Source of the DNA: an uncultured Collinsella sp.
GTDB lineage: Bacteria; Actinomycetota; Coriobacteriia; Coriobacteriales; Coriobacteriaceae
NCBI GenBank assembly: GCA_900541175.1
Contig: UQIT01000003.1
Coordinates: 1 to 64,000 of the forward strand
Reading direction: 5' to 3'
DNA: 64,000 nt
A program made the translations under genes and the position numbers. Shown piece by piece: positions 9,181 through 17,683 of this stretch (its first letter is position 1; every line of letters starts with the position of its first letter). Under the pieces are notes generated by a model. That model was given only the letters and a program-made list of their open reading frames with translations. It was not told where the DNA came from and ran no database searches.

Positions 9181-9969
9181 TTACATTTCTCCGCCCTGCA
9201 AGGAACACCAAGCACCTTGGGCATCCGTGGTCAGAATCACCGGACCATCATTGGTAATGGCGACGGTGTTCTCGTAGTGCGCGGCGGGCAGGTGGTCGTT
9301 GGTCGTAACAATCCAACCGTCGGAGCCCGTGCTCACATGGTTGGAACCCATCGTAACCATCGGCTCTATGGCAATGACCATGCCGGCCTGGAGGCGAACG
9401 CCCCTCCCCTTCTTTCCATAGTTAGGAACATTGGGGTCCTCGTGCATCACGCGGCCAATGCCATGGCCCACATAATCACGAAGCACGCCGTAACCGTGAG
9501 ACTCGGCGAGGGACTGAACGGCATAACCGACGTCCCCGATATGGTTACCAGGAACAGCCTGCTCGATGGCAGCCTTAAGGCAATCACGCGTAACCTCGCA
9601 CAAAGCCTTGGCTTCGGGCGTGGGGGTACCGACGAAAAACGTCCAAGCGTTATCGCCGACCCAACCGTCGACAACGGCTCCTGTATCGATGGAAATGATA
9701 TCGCCATCGCGCAGGATCATGTCGGGATTGGGAATACCGTGGACCACGGCATCGTTAATCGATGCGCATATGGTCCCCGGGAACCCGCCGTAGCCCTTAA
9801 AGGCCGGGGTGCCGCCATGCATGCGGATAATCTGCTCCGCGAGCTGATCGAGCTCAAAGGTGGAAACGCCGGGACGCACCATGGCTCCAACGTGGCGGAG
9901 CGCCATCTTAGATAGCGCTCCTGCCTTCTTCATCTGCTCGATTTGCGTTGCAGACTTAATCTTGATCAT
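9181..9969 (-). CDS. map: Methionine aminopeptidase type I
   Basis: A 262-residue enzyme that removes the initiator Met from new proteins. The metal ligands are visible in order: SIDTGAVVDGWVGDNAW (two Asp), GHGIG (His), IEPM (Glu) and YENTVAI (Glu). Its ATG overlaps the adk stop codon by four bases (ATGA), so the two are translationally coupled. Confidence 0.97.
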   Translation of the reverse strand: MIKIKSATQIEQMKKAGALSKMALRHVGAMVRPGVSTFELDQLAEQIIRMHGGTPAFKGYGGFPGTICASINDAVVHGIPNPDMILRDGDIISIDTGAVVDGWVGDNAWTFFVGTPTPEAKALCEVTRDCLKAAIEQAVPGNHIGDVGYAVQSLAESHGYGVLRDYVGHGIGRVMHEDPNVPNYGKKGRGVRLQAGMVIAIEPMVTMGSNHVSTGSDGWIVTTNDHLPAAHYENTVAITNDGPVILTTDAQGAWCSLQGGEM

Positions 9970-10592
9970 AGACCGAGAGCCTCTTTGACATCCCCGTACA
10001 CGGTCTCGCGAGCCTGGTCACCGTTGACCGACTTGAGCAGACCCTGGCCACGATAGTAGTCGACGAGCGGGCTCGTGGACTTCTCGTAGACGTCGAGACG
10101 GTTCTTGATGGTCTCGGGCTTGTCGTCGTCGCGCTGATACATCTCGCCTGCGCACTTGGGGCAGGTAGCATCGGCAGCGGTGCCGGTGTAACCGCAGGCG
10201 CGGCAGGTGCGACGCGAAGACAGACGATCGATAATGACCTCGGGGGCCACATCGACCAGAAGGGCACAGTCGATCTCGCGACCCATGGCGGAAAGCTCGG
10301 AATCGAGCGTCACAGCCTGGGCGGTGTTGCGCGGGAAGCCGTCGAGGATGAAGCCCTGTTGGGCGTCATCGGCGGCAAGGCGCTCCTTGACAAGGTCGAT
10401 CACGAGCTGGTCGGGAACGAGCTCGCCAGCGTCCATGTACTTCTTAGCCTGAATACCAAGCTCGGTGCCACCCTTGACGGCAGCACGCAGCAGGTCGCCC
10501 GTGGAAATATGGGCGACGCCAAACTCGGCGACGAGCTCCTGTGCGACGGTGCCCTTACCGGCACCCGGAGCTCCGAGCAATACGAGGTTCAT
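9966..10592 (-). CDS. adk: Adenylate kinase (zinc LID type)
   Basis: A 208-residue enzyme for ATP + AMP to 2 ADP. The P-loop is GAPGAGKGT near residue 7. The AMP-binding part has STGDLLRAA and LDGFPRNTAQA. The LID carries CRACG...CPKC, four Cys that bind zinc, as in Gram-positive enzymes. ATG 10592 is chosen over TTG 10598 because GGAGG lies 7 nt upstream. Order secY-adk-map-infA is classical. Confidence 0.97.
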   Translation of the reverse strand: MNLVLLGAPGAGKGTVAQELVAEFGVAHISTGDLLRAAVKGGTELGIQAKKYMDAGELVPDQLVIDLVKERLAADDAQQGFILDGFPRNTAQAVTLDSELSAMGREIDCALLVDVAPEVIIDRLSSRRTCRACGYTGTAADATCPKCAGEMYQRDDDKPETIKNRLDVYEKSTSPLVDYYRGQGLLKSVNGDQARETVYGDVKEALGL

Positions 10593-10610
10593 GAGCAATC
10601 CTCCTCTAGC

Positions 10611-11897
10611 CTATTTAAAGAATCCATCGTAATCATACATCTTGATCTGGCCTTCGAGCTTATCGACCGTGTCGAGCACGACGCCGACCATGATGAGGAT
10701 GGACGTGCCGCCAAATGCCTGGATCAGATGGTTACCCGTGAAGGAGAAGATGATCGAAGGCACGATGGCGATGAGCGCCAAAAAGACAGCGCTGGGAAGC
10801 GTAATCTTGTTGAGCGCGTTCTTGATGTAGGCCGCGGTAGCCCTACCCGGACGCACGCCCGGAATAAAGCCGCCCTGCTTCTTAAGGTTGTCGGCCGTGT
10901 CATCGGGGTTAAACACCATGGAGGTGTAGAAGTACGCGAAGAACACGATGAGGACAACATTAAGCACCCAGTTGAGCCAACCGGTCGAAAGCGCAGAGGC
11001 AACTGCCTGGATCCAGCCGATGCCGGGGAAGAACACGGCAATCTGAGCCGGGAAATACAGCAGCGCCGAAGCGAAGATGATCGGCACGACACCCGCGGTG
11101 TTGACCTTGATGGGCAGGTAGGTGGTCTGGCCACCCATCATGCGACGGCCCACGACGCGCTTAGCGTAGGAGACCGGAATGCGGCGCTGGCCGCGCTCAA
11201 GGAAAACAATCAGCGGGATAACCAGCAGGATGATGGCGCAGATAATCACCATGGTGATGATGCCACCGGCATTGCCCTCGGTGCTGGAGAAGATAGCCTG
11301 CGGCAGACCGGCCATGATGTTCGCAAAGATGATCAGCGACATGCCATTGCCGATACCGCGCTGGGTGATGAGCTCACCAATCCACATGATCAGCATGGCG
11401 CCCGCAGTGAGCGTGCCGACGATCATGAGGTCGAAGATGATCTCGGGAGCGCCGGCGCCATTAAAGCTGATGCCGAAGCTCTTAAAGAGGAAGAGGTAAC
11501 CCACGGAGTTGAGGATTGCCAGAGCCAGGGTGAGGTAACGCGAATACTGCGTAATCTTGGTCTGACCGACCTCGCCCTCGCGGGCAAGCTCATGCAGGGA
11601 AGGCACAACGGCCTGGAGCATCTGGAGGATAATCGAGCTGGTGATGTAAGGCATGATGCCCAGCGAAAACACCGACACATAGCTCAAAGCGCCGCCAGAG
11701 AAAAGATTCAGGAGGGCCATAGCACCTGCGGCGACCGAATTGTTATCGGTCGAGAAAAGGCCCAGCATCCCCTGGAAGGGAATGCCGGGCACAGGAACGT
11801 GCGCACCAATGCGGTACACGACGAGCATAGCTATGGTAAAAAGAATCTTTTCGCGCAATTCTTTGATGCGGAAAGCATTCTTAAGACCATTTAGCAC
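10611..11897 (-). CDS. secY: Preprotein translocase subunit SecY
   Basis: A 428-residue protein with about ten membrane segments, the core of the Sec channel. Diagnostic parts are RIGAHVPVPGIP near the N-terminus, SYVSVFSLGIMPYITSSIILQ and GQTTYLPIKVNTAGVVPIIFA. The start is GTG 11897, whose bases overlap the end of rplO (GTGCTAA), so SecY translation is coupled to L15. No other in-frame start fits. Confidence 0.97.
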   Translation of the reverse strand: MLNGLKNAFRIKELREKILFTIAMLVVYRIGAHVPVPGIPFQGMLGLFSTDNNSVAAGAMALLNLFSGGALSYVSVFSLGIMPYITSSIILQMLQAVVPSLHELAREGEVGQTKITQYSRYLTLALAILNSVGYLFLFKSFGISFNGAGAPEIIFDLMIVGTLTAGAMLIMWIGELITQRGIGNGMSLIIFANIMAGLPQAIFSSTEGNAGGIITMVIICAIILLVIPLIVFLERGQRRIPVSYAKRVVGRRMMGGQTTYLPIKVNTAGVVPIIFASALLYFPAQIAVFFPGIGWIQAVASALSTGWLNWVLNVVLIVFFAYFYTSMVFNPDDTADNLKKQGGFIPGVRPGRATAAYIKNALNKITLPSAVFLALIAIVPSIIFSFTGNHLIQAFGGTSILIMVGVVLDTVDKLEGQIKMYDYDGFFK

Positions 11898-12340
11898 GGC
11901 AGCTCGACCTTTCCGCCGGCGGCCTCGATCTTGGCCTGCGCAGAAGCGCTGACCTTGTCGACCTTGACCGTGAACTTCTTGGTGAGCTCACCATTGCCGA
12001 GCACCTTGACGGGCTCGAACTCGCTCTTGGTGATGCGAGCGGCCTTAAGAGCGGCACCGTCGATCACAGCGCCGTCCTCGAACTTGCGCTCGAGACGCTC
12101 AACGTTAACAGCGGTGTACTCGATACGACGGGGGTTGCGGAAGCCCGGAAGCTTGGGCAGGCGCATAGCCAGCGGAGTCTGGCCACCCTCGAAACCGGCA
12201 CCCTTGGTGCCGCCAGAGCGGGAACCCTGGCCCTTCTGACCGCGGCCAGAAGTGGTGCCGTGACCCGAAGAATTGCCACGGCCGACGCGCTTGCGGTTCT
12301 TGGTGGAACCGGGCGCGGGAGTAAGATCGTGAAGCTGCAT
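11891..12340 (-). CDS. rplO: 50S ribosomal protein L15
   Basis: A 149-residue protein starting MQLHDLTPAPGSTKNRKRVGRG. The Gly-rich SGHGTTSGRGQKGQGSRSGG segment is typical of L15. It overlaps secY by seven bases and follows rpmD by three. Confidence 0.97.
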   Translation of the reverse strand: MQLHDLTPAPGSTKNRKRVGRGNSSGHGTTSGRGQKGQGSRSGGTKGAGFEGGQTPLAMRLPKLPGFRNPRRIEYTAVNVERLERKFEDGAVIDGAALKAARITKSEFEPVKVLGNGELTKKFTVKVDKVSASAQAKIEAAGGKVELPC

Positions 12341-12343
12341 TTG

Positions 12344-12526
12344 CTACTCCTCTACAATCTCGACAAGGTGCTTGACCTTGAAGATCATGCCGCGGACGGA
12401 CTCGTTGTCAGCAATCTCGCGAACCTCGCGGATCCTGTGGAGACCGAGGGCACGGACAGTACGGACCTGGTCCTGCTTGCAACCGTTGGTGCTGCGGACC
12501 TGCTTGATCTTGATGGTGTCAGCCAT
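12344..12526 (-). CDS. rpmD: 50S ribosomal protein L30
   Basis: A 60-residue protein of normal length with the L30 pattern IKIKQVRSTNGCKQDQVRTV and ALGLHRIREVREIADN. It is directly between rpsE and rplO. Confidence 0.97.
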   Translation of the reverse strand: MADTIKIKQVRSTNGCKQDQVRTVRALGLHRIREVREIADNESVRGMIFKVKHLVEIVEE

Positions 12527-12528
12527 GC

Positions 12529-13053
12529 TTAGTTCTCCTTACCGACGAACATCTCGGAGACCGTCAGGCCACGGCGAGCCGCGACGTCCTCAGGGCTGGA
12601 GAGCTCCTTGAGGCCCTCGACGGCAGCCTTGATGATGTTGAGGCCGTTGTCGGTACCGAGGGACTTGGACAGGACGTTCTTGATGCCAGCAAGCTCGAAG
12701 AGGGGACGCACAGCGCCGCCGGCGATAACGCCGGTACCCTCGACAGCGGGCTTGATGATGATGCGGCCGGCACCAAAGTGACCGAGAACCTCGTGCGGAA
12801 TGGTGCCCTGATCGGTCACCGGCACGTGGAACATGTTCTTCTTGGCATCGAGAGACGCCTTGGAGATGGCCATGGGCACCTCAGCGGACTTGCCCATGCC
12901 AACGCCGACGTTGCCCTTGCCGTCGCCAACGACGACGAGAGCGACGAGGCTCATGCGACGACCACCCTTGACGGTCTTCGACACGCGGTTGATGTAAACG
13001 ACGCGCTCCTCGAACTCGGAGGCCTCGCGCTGCTGCTTCTGATTACGAGCCAT
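12529..13053 (-). CDS. rpsE: 30S ribosomal protein S5
   Basis: A 174-residue protein. The N-terminal double-stranded-RNA-binding-like domain has FEERVVYINRVSKTVKGGRRM and the C-terminal domain has GTGVIAGGAVRPLFELAGI. It contributes to decoding accuracy. Its stop is two bases from the rpmD start. Confidence 0.97.
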   Translation of the reverse strand: MARNQKQQREASEFEERVVYINRVSKTVKGGRRMSLVALVVVGDGKGNVGVGMGKSAEVPMAISKASLDAKKNMFHVPVTDQGTIPHEVLGHFGAGRIIIKPAVEGTGVIAGGAVRPLFELAGIKNVLSKSLGTDNGLNIIKAAVEGLKELSSPEDVAARRGLTVSEMFVGKEN

Positions 13054-13067
13054 GTGCTACATACCTC

Positions 13068-13436
13068 CTAGAACTCGAGACCGGCGGCACGAGCACCGTC
13101 GGCGAGGGCCTTGACGCGGCCATGGTAGATACGGCCACCGCGATCGAAGGCGACCTTGGTGATGCCGGCCTCGATGGCGCGCTTGCCAACGAGCTGACCG
13201 ACCTTCTCCGCAGCTTCCTTGTTCGAGGTGTGGGTGCCCTTGAACTCGGCCTCGAGGGTCGAGGCAGAGACGAGCGTCAGGCTGGAGCCCTTGCTGTCGT
13301 CGATGATCTGGGCATAGATGTTGGCGTTAGTACGGGTCACGCGAAGACGCGGACGCTCGGAGGTACCCGAGACCTTGCCGCGAACACGACGCTGACGACG
13401 CTTGAGGCCTTCCAGCTTCGCCTTATGCTTGTTCAT
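13068..13436 (-). CDS. rplR: 50S ribosomal protein L18
   Basis: A 122-residue 5S-rRNA-binding protein. Motifs are RRQRRVRGKVSGTSERPRLRV and VAFDRGGRIYHGRVKALADG. AGGAG precedes the ATG. It lies between rplF and rpsE. Confidence 0.97.
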   Translation of the reverse strand: MNKHKAKLEGLKRRQRRVRGKVSGTSERPRLRVTRTNANIYAQIIDDSKGSSLTLVSASTLEAEFKGTHTSNKEAAEKVGQLVGKRAIEAGITKVAFDRGGRIYHGRVKALADGARAAGLEF

Positions 13437-13464
13437 ACGTAAACTCCTAAAAAGGTTGATCTTG

Positions 13465-13486
13465 CCAGCACCTGACGGGGTGCTGG
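13465..13486 (-). other. Intercistronic hairpin between rplF and rplR
   Basis: A perfect 8-bp stem (13465-13472 with 13479-13486) with a 6-nt loop sits 25 nt beyond the rplF stop. A T run lies about 12 nt further on, too far for an efficient terminator. It may be a processing or stabilising element. Confidence 0.4.
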
Positions 13487-13511
13487 TCTTATGCGAGTGA
13501 GTCGGTTACGA

Positions 13512-14048
13512 CTACTTGGCGGCCTTACCCAGCTTGCGGCGGATGTGCTCGCCAACGTAGTGGATACCCTTGCCCTTGTAAGGCTCGGGAGGACGATGGC
13601 CGCGGATCTCAGCGGCGATCTGACCGACCTGCTGCTTGTTGATACCCTTGACGTTCACGTGGGTGTTGTCGGGAACCTCGAAGGTGATGCCCTCGGGAGC
13701 CTCGACGATCACGGGGTGCGAGAAGCCCAGGGAGAACTCGAGGTTCTTGCCCTTCTGCTGCACGCGGTAACCGACGCCGGCGAGCTCGAGCTTCTTCTCG
13801 AAGCCCTCGGAAACGCCAACAACCATGTTGTGGATGAGAGCGCGGGTGAGGCCGTGGCGGGCACGGGTCTCACGCTCGTCGTCGGGACGGGAAACGGTGA
13901 GGACGTTGTCCTCGACGTTGATAGCGAGCTTCTCAAAGACATCGAGCTCGAGCTGGCCCTTGGGGCCCTTGACGACAACGTTGTTGCCGTTGACTGCCAC
14001 TTCGACTCCGGCGGGAATCTGGACAGGCTTATTACCGATACGAGACAC
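13512..14048 (-). CDS. rplF: 50S ribosomal protein L6
   Basis: A 178-residue protein beginning with GTG (MSRIGNKPVQIPAGVEV). The C-terminal signature RGHRPPEPYKGKGIHYVGE is diagnostic for L6. It follows rpsH with a 33-nt gap. Confidence 0.97.
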   Translation of the reverse strand: MSRIGNKPVQIPAGVEVAVNGNNVVVKGPKGQLELDVFEKLAINVEDNVLTVSRPDDERETRARHGLTRALIHNMVVGVSEGFEKKLELAGVGYRVQQKGKNLEFSLGFSHPVIVEAPEGITFEVPDNTHVNVKGINKQQVGQIAAEIRGHRPPEPYKGKGIHYVGEHIRRKLGKAAK

Positions 14049-14081
14049 GGTGATCTCCTTTCCTTCTACCTACCGAGCGAA

Positions 14082-14480
14082 TTACCAGACGTAAGCGATG
14101 ATCTCGCCGCCGACGTTGTGCTTGCGAGCATCGCGGTCGGTCATGACGCCATGGCTGGTGGAAATAATGGCGGTACCAAGGCCACCGCGGACGCGGGGCA
14201 TGTCGGCAACGCCGGTGTACTTACGCAGGCCCGGCTTGGAAATGCGGCGGATGCCGTTGATGACCTTAGCCTTCTTGGGACCATACTTAAGCGTGATGTG
14301 CAGAGTCTTCTGGGGAACGGTGTCCTCGACATCGTAGCCCTCGATGTAGCCCTCCTCGTGCAGAACACGAGCGATCTCGACGAGCTTCTTGCTGCTCGGC
14401 ATGGAGACCGTGGCCTTGTTCACAGAGTTAGCGTTACGGATGCGCGTAAGCATATCTGCGATCGGGTCTGTAAGGTTCAT
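14082..14480 (-). CDS. rpsH: 30S ribosomal protein S8
   Basis: A 132-residue protein: NLTDPIADMLTRIRNAN at the start and GVADMPRVRGGLGTAIISTSHGVMTD at the end. In E. coli S8 represses the spc operon by binding near the rplE start; whether that applies here is unknown. A gap of 119 nt, unusually long for this operon, separates it from rpsN. Confidence 0.97.
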   Translation of the reverse strand: MNLTDPIADMLTRIRNANSVNKATVSMPSSKKLVEIARVLHEEGYIEGYDVEDTVPQKTLHITLKYGPKKAKVINGIRRISKPGLRKYTGVADMPRVRGGLGTAIISTSHGVMTDRDARKHNVGGEIIAYVW

Positions 14481-14599
14481 ACAGATTCTCCTTCGTTCTT
14501 GATGAACACGTGCTCTTGGTTCTTCGCCGCCCTTAACGGCAAAGCCTTTTTAGCGCGTTTTCCCTGTTCCAAACTGATGCTTGAAACGCTGGTAGTGAC

Positions 14600-14785
14600 T
14601 TACCAGCTGGCCTTCTTAACGCCGGGAAGCTCGCCCTTGAGTGCAAGCTCGCGGAAGCAGACACGGCACAGGCCGAACTTGCGGTACACAGAGTGCGGAC
14701 GGCCGCAGCGCTGGCAGCGCGTGTACTCACGAGTAGAGAACTTCTGCTTGCGATTGCACTTGACGATCATCGATGTCTTAGCCAC
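14600..14785 (-). CDS. rpsN: 30S ribosomal protein S14, zinc type
   Basis: A 61-residue short S14 with four zinc Cys in CQRCGRPH and CRVCFREL, so the zinc-dependent form. It starts with GTG 14785 after a strong GAGGAGG. The same zinc preference is seen in L36 and L24 in this window. Confidence 0.97.
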   Translation of the reverse strand: MAKTSMIVKCNRKQKFSTREYTRCQRCGRPHSVYRKFGLCRVCFRELALKGELPGVKKASW

Positions 14786-14864
14786 TTATATCCTCCTCAC
14801 ATAGAGTATTGTTCGCCCCAAGCGCCGCCCCCTTGTGGGAACGGCGCTTATAGGGCAGGTGAAC

Positions 14865-15422
14865 CTATTTCTTGAACGGGAAACCGAAGGCGTCCAGAAG
14901 GGCCTTGGCCTCCTCATCGGTGTTGGCGGTGGTCACGAAAGTGATGTCCATACCACGCTGGTGATCGACGGAGTCGAAGTCGATCTCGGGGAAGATGAGC
15001 TGCTCGGTGACGCCCATGGAGAAGTTACCACGGCCGTCGAAGCTCTTGGCGGAGATGCCGCGGAAGTCACGGATACGGGGGATCGCGACGGAGGTCAGAC
15101 GATCGAAGAACTCCCACATACGGTCGCCACGCAGGGTAACCTTGCAGCCGATCGGCATACCAGCGCGCAGGCGGAAGGTAGCGATGGACTTGCGGGCACG
15201 GGTGATCATCGGCTGCTGGCCGGTGATGGCGCGCAGGTCGCGCACGGCACCGTCGATGGCCTTGGAATCGGTAGCGGCCTCGCCGACACCCATGTTCACG
15301 ACGATCTTCTCAAACTTGGGGATCATCATGACGTTCTCGTACTGGAACTTGTCCTGAAGCTGCTGCTTGACCTCGTTGTTGTACTTGGTCTTCAGACGCG
15401 GCACATACTTCTCTTCTGCCAT
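14865..15422 (-). CDS. rplE: 50S ribosomal protein L5
   Basis: A 185-residue 5S-rRNA-binding protein. Motifs are MMIPKFEKIVVNMGVGEA, ITGQQPMITRARKSIATFRLR and GMDITFVTTANTDEEAKALL. AAGGAG precedes the ATG. In nearly all bacteria rplX lies directly upstream; here the upstream neighbour is xdhC and rplX is 38 kb away, so rplE has become the first gene of its operon. Confidence 0.97.
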   Translation of the reverse strand: MAEEKYVPRLKTKYNNEVKQQLQDKFQYENVMMIPKFEKIVVNMGVGEAATDSKAIDGAVRDLRAITGQQPMITRARKSIATFRLRAGMPIGCKVTLRGDRMWEFFDRLTSVAIPRIRDFRGISAKSFDGRGNFSMGVTEQLIFPEIDFDSVDHQRGMDITFVTTANTDEEAKALLDAFGFPFKK

Positions 15423-15559
15423 TGTTCACTCCTTCTTGGGGTTTTAAGCACGGGGCGTGGCCACGATGGGTTGTCCTCGTGCCTCCTGGCTGCATCCGCG
15501 CCGCTCATGGCATTTCGCGGTTTGGACTCGACGCAGCAGGAGCCGACAAAACAATCGGT

Positions 15560-15588
15560 ACTATACGCGCATCGGGAGCGTATTTCCA
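15560..15588 (-). promoter_or_regulatory. Predicted promoter for the rplE-rplQ operon
   Basis: On the minus strand a -35 TGGAAA (15583-15588; four of six consensus bases) and a -10 TATAGT (15560-15565; five of six) are spaced by 17 bp. This would give a leader of about 130 nt before rplE. The whole 311-base gap between xdhC and rplE holds this promoter, the palindromic repeat at 15646-15720 and the leader; no gene is seen in it. Confidence 0.55.
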
Positions 15589-15645
15589 GAAAAACCTCGT
15601 CTGCCTGCACAACTCCACAACTCCCCCGCACAAATGGGTCCCAAA

Positions 15646-15720
15646 AAGCAGTTGCGGTGAAATAGGGACTGTTTGGCGGCCTAACAGGCTTAAACAATCC
15701 TTATTTCACCGCAACTGCTT
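15646..15720. repeat. Long palindromic repeat, family 1, copy A
   Basis: Two 29-bp arms (15646-15674 and 15692-15720) match at 27 positions around a 17-bp loop. The arm begins aagcagttgcggtgaaata. It lies just downstream of the xdhC stop. A second copy with the same arm start and related loop is at 18444-18510, so this is a dispersed family and not only a terminator. No T run follows. Confidence 0.75.
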
Positions 15721-15733
15721 GTTGGGGATGCGA

Positions 15734-16777
15734 TTAGCGCTTGCGGGGGACGAGTTTGGTGCGGCGCAGGTGGATCATCTCGGCGGCGATGGAGATAGCG
15801 ATCTCCTCGGGATCCTCTGCCTCGATGGCAACGCCGATCGGCAGGTGCAGCCCGTCGATCTGGTCCTGCGTAAAGCCCTCCTGCTCCAAGCGAGCCCGCA
15901 CAAAGGCCGTCTTGCGGCGCGAGCCAAGGCAACCCAGATAGGCGGGCTTGGCGCGCATGGCCTGAATCACCACGTCGATATCGGACTTGTGGCCTGCTGT
16001 GGCCACGACCACCAAGTCGCGCGGACCGATGGGGCACTGCTCGCCCAGGTTCTTGTAGTCGACCAGACGACGGTCGTAGACACCGGGTACCCATTCGGGC
16101 GTCAGCGTGCCGGGGCGGTCGTCGCACGCCACGACGGCAAAGCCCGCCGCCGTGAGCACCCGCGCCGTCGCAGCACCCACGTGGCCGCAGCCAAAGATAT
16201 AGGTCAGGCCCTCGGGGCAGAGCGTCTCGATGTGCGCGGGAGGAATCTCGGAGGCGGCGTTGGTGTAGGTGGCCTTACTCCCCTCCTCCACCAGCGAAAG
16301 CCCGGGGCAGCCCGCAATGGTGCGGCGCGATTCCTCGCCATGATACTCGGCAACATCGCCTTCGAGCGCGTTTGCGATAAACGGTTCAAAGTCGATGACG
16401 AAGTCGCCGATGCGTCGATATGCCAAGACGTCGGCAACCGACTGGAACAACGGTGCCTTGGTCGCGTCCAGGTGCAAATAGCACAGGCAGATGGCTCCGC
16501 CGCAGATCATGCCGGTATCGGAGTTCTCGCCGCCCATGGTGTAGCGGACCAGACGCGACTGTCCCGCGCTCAGGAGCTCGCGTGCCTCGTCCAGCGCAAA
16601 GAGCTCGATCTTACCGCCGCCGATGGTGCCCGCCTGGCTACCGTCGGCAAAGACGGCCATCCAGGCGCCCACGCCGCGCGGCGACGACCCCGCCGTGCCG
16701 GCCACGACCACCAGCTCGCACGTCTCGCCAGCACGCAGGGCGGCAAGCGCCGCATTCACAACATCGAGCTTTTCCAT
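15734..16777 (-). CDS. xdhC: XdhC/CoxI family molybdenum hydroxylase maturation protein
   Basis: A 347-residue protein. The N-terminal XdhC/CoxI domain has VVVAGTAGSSPRGVGAWM and the GTIGGGKIE motif. The C-terminal Rossmann domain has YIFGCGHVGAATARVL (GxGxxG-like) and LGCLGSRRKTAFVRARL. In the family it binds the molybdenum cofactor and helps insert it, with sulfur or selenium, into hydroxylases. The partner here should be the xanthine dehydrogenase-like protein at 36696-39473. It is 9 nt after yqeB and co-transcribed with it. Confidence 0.9.
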   Translation of the reverse strand: MEKLDVVNAALAALRAGETCELVVVAGTAGSSPRGVGAWMAVFADGSQAGTIGGGKIELFALDEARELLSAGQSRLVRYTMGGENSDTGMICGGAICLCYLHLDATKAPLFQSVADVLAYRRIGDFVIDFEPFIANALEGDVAEYHGEESRRTIAGCPGLSLVEEGSKATYTNAASEIPPAHIETLCPEGLTYIFGCGHVGAATARVLTAAGFAVVACDDRPGTLTPEWVPGVYDRRLVDYKNLGEQCPIGPRDLVVVATAGHKSDIDVVIQAMRAKPAYLGCLGSRRKTAFVRARLEQEGFTQDQIDGLHLPIGVAIEAEDPEEIAISIAAEMIHLRRTKLVPRKR

Positions 16778-16786
16778 TGCCGCCTT

Positions 16787-17581
16787 CTATCCTCTAAAGA
16801 CATCGGTGAGCATAGCGAGTGCCTCGAGCACGCCGCCGCCGACCGACGTCGCCTTGTCCGAAATATAGTTGATATAGCTGGCATCGCCGCGCGGATCGAC
16901 ATCGGCGCATTTAAAGCCCTCAGTCACCTGCACGCCGTTCGCCAAAAGCCCGCGCAGACAGCCATCGATCTGCGTGCACATGGGCGTATCGCCCACGTAG
17001 CCAATCACGTCTCCGGCGCTCACGATGTCGCCGATTGCGCGGTCGGACCGAAACACGCCGGCGGCGGGGCTGTGGATAACGCGCTCTTTGCCATAGCCGG
17101 CGATAATACCCGGCACGCCCGTGTTGGGCTGGGGCGAACCTTGGGTAATGACACGGCCGAGAAAATGCCCGCGCATGGTCTCGACCACAGCGTCGCAGTC
17201 AACCGGCGCGGTAAAGCCCGGCCCCACGGCGATAACAGCAGGCGCCATGTCACGCGTGGTACCCAGGTTGCGCTTGGCCAGAATCGCGTCGACCACAGCC
17301 GCGGGTTTAAACTCATCGAGCATCTTGGCCTGAGGGTCCACCACGACGGCAACATCCCCCGCTTGGGTAACCTCGAGCGCCTCAGCCGGCGTCTGTGCCA
17401 AGCGAGCGCGAATGCCTTCGACCTCGACCTCGCCCAGGCGAATGGCCTCGCAAAAACTGATTGTGCGACGGATGCACGTGGGAACCGCGATATCGGCCAT
17501 GACGACCAACACGCCGGCGCGCACCAAACGGGCAGCGACACCCGTGGCGATATCGCCGGCGCCGCGAACATAAACGAGCAT
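16787..17581 (-). CDS. yqeB: Selenium-dependent molybdenum cofactor maturation protein YqeB
   Basis: A 264-residue protein of the YqeB/EF2563 family: VYVRGAGDIATGVAARLVRAG at the start, TRDMAPAVIAVGPGFTAPVDCD, and PNTGVPGIIAGYGKERVI. Together with YqeC it is the genomic marker of selenium-dependent molybdenum hydroxylases, enzymes with a labile non-selenocysteine selenium at the cofactor. It is divergent from yqeC with a 102-bp gap that should hold both promoters. Confidence 0.92.
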   Translation of the reverse strand: MLVYVRGAGDIATGVAARLVRAGVLVVMADIAVPTCIRRTISFCEAIRLGEVEVEGIRARLAQTPAEALEVTQAGDVAVVVDPQAKMLDEFKPAAVVDAILAKRNLGTTRDMAPAVIAVGPGFTAPVDCDAVVETMRGHFLGRVITQGSPQPNTGVPGIIAGYGKERVIHSPAAGVFRSDRAIGDIVSAGDVIGYVGDTPMCTQIDGCLRGLLANGVQVTEGFKCADVDPRGDASYINYISDKATSVGGGVLEALAMLTDVFRG

Positions 17582-17683
17582 TCCCGGGGCACCTCCCTGT
17601 GCTACGGTTTGAACAGAGCAAAAGCGGCTCGACCGCTACTCTGATGATTATTTATTATCACAGTATTATACGGCGGTGAACAG

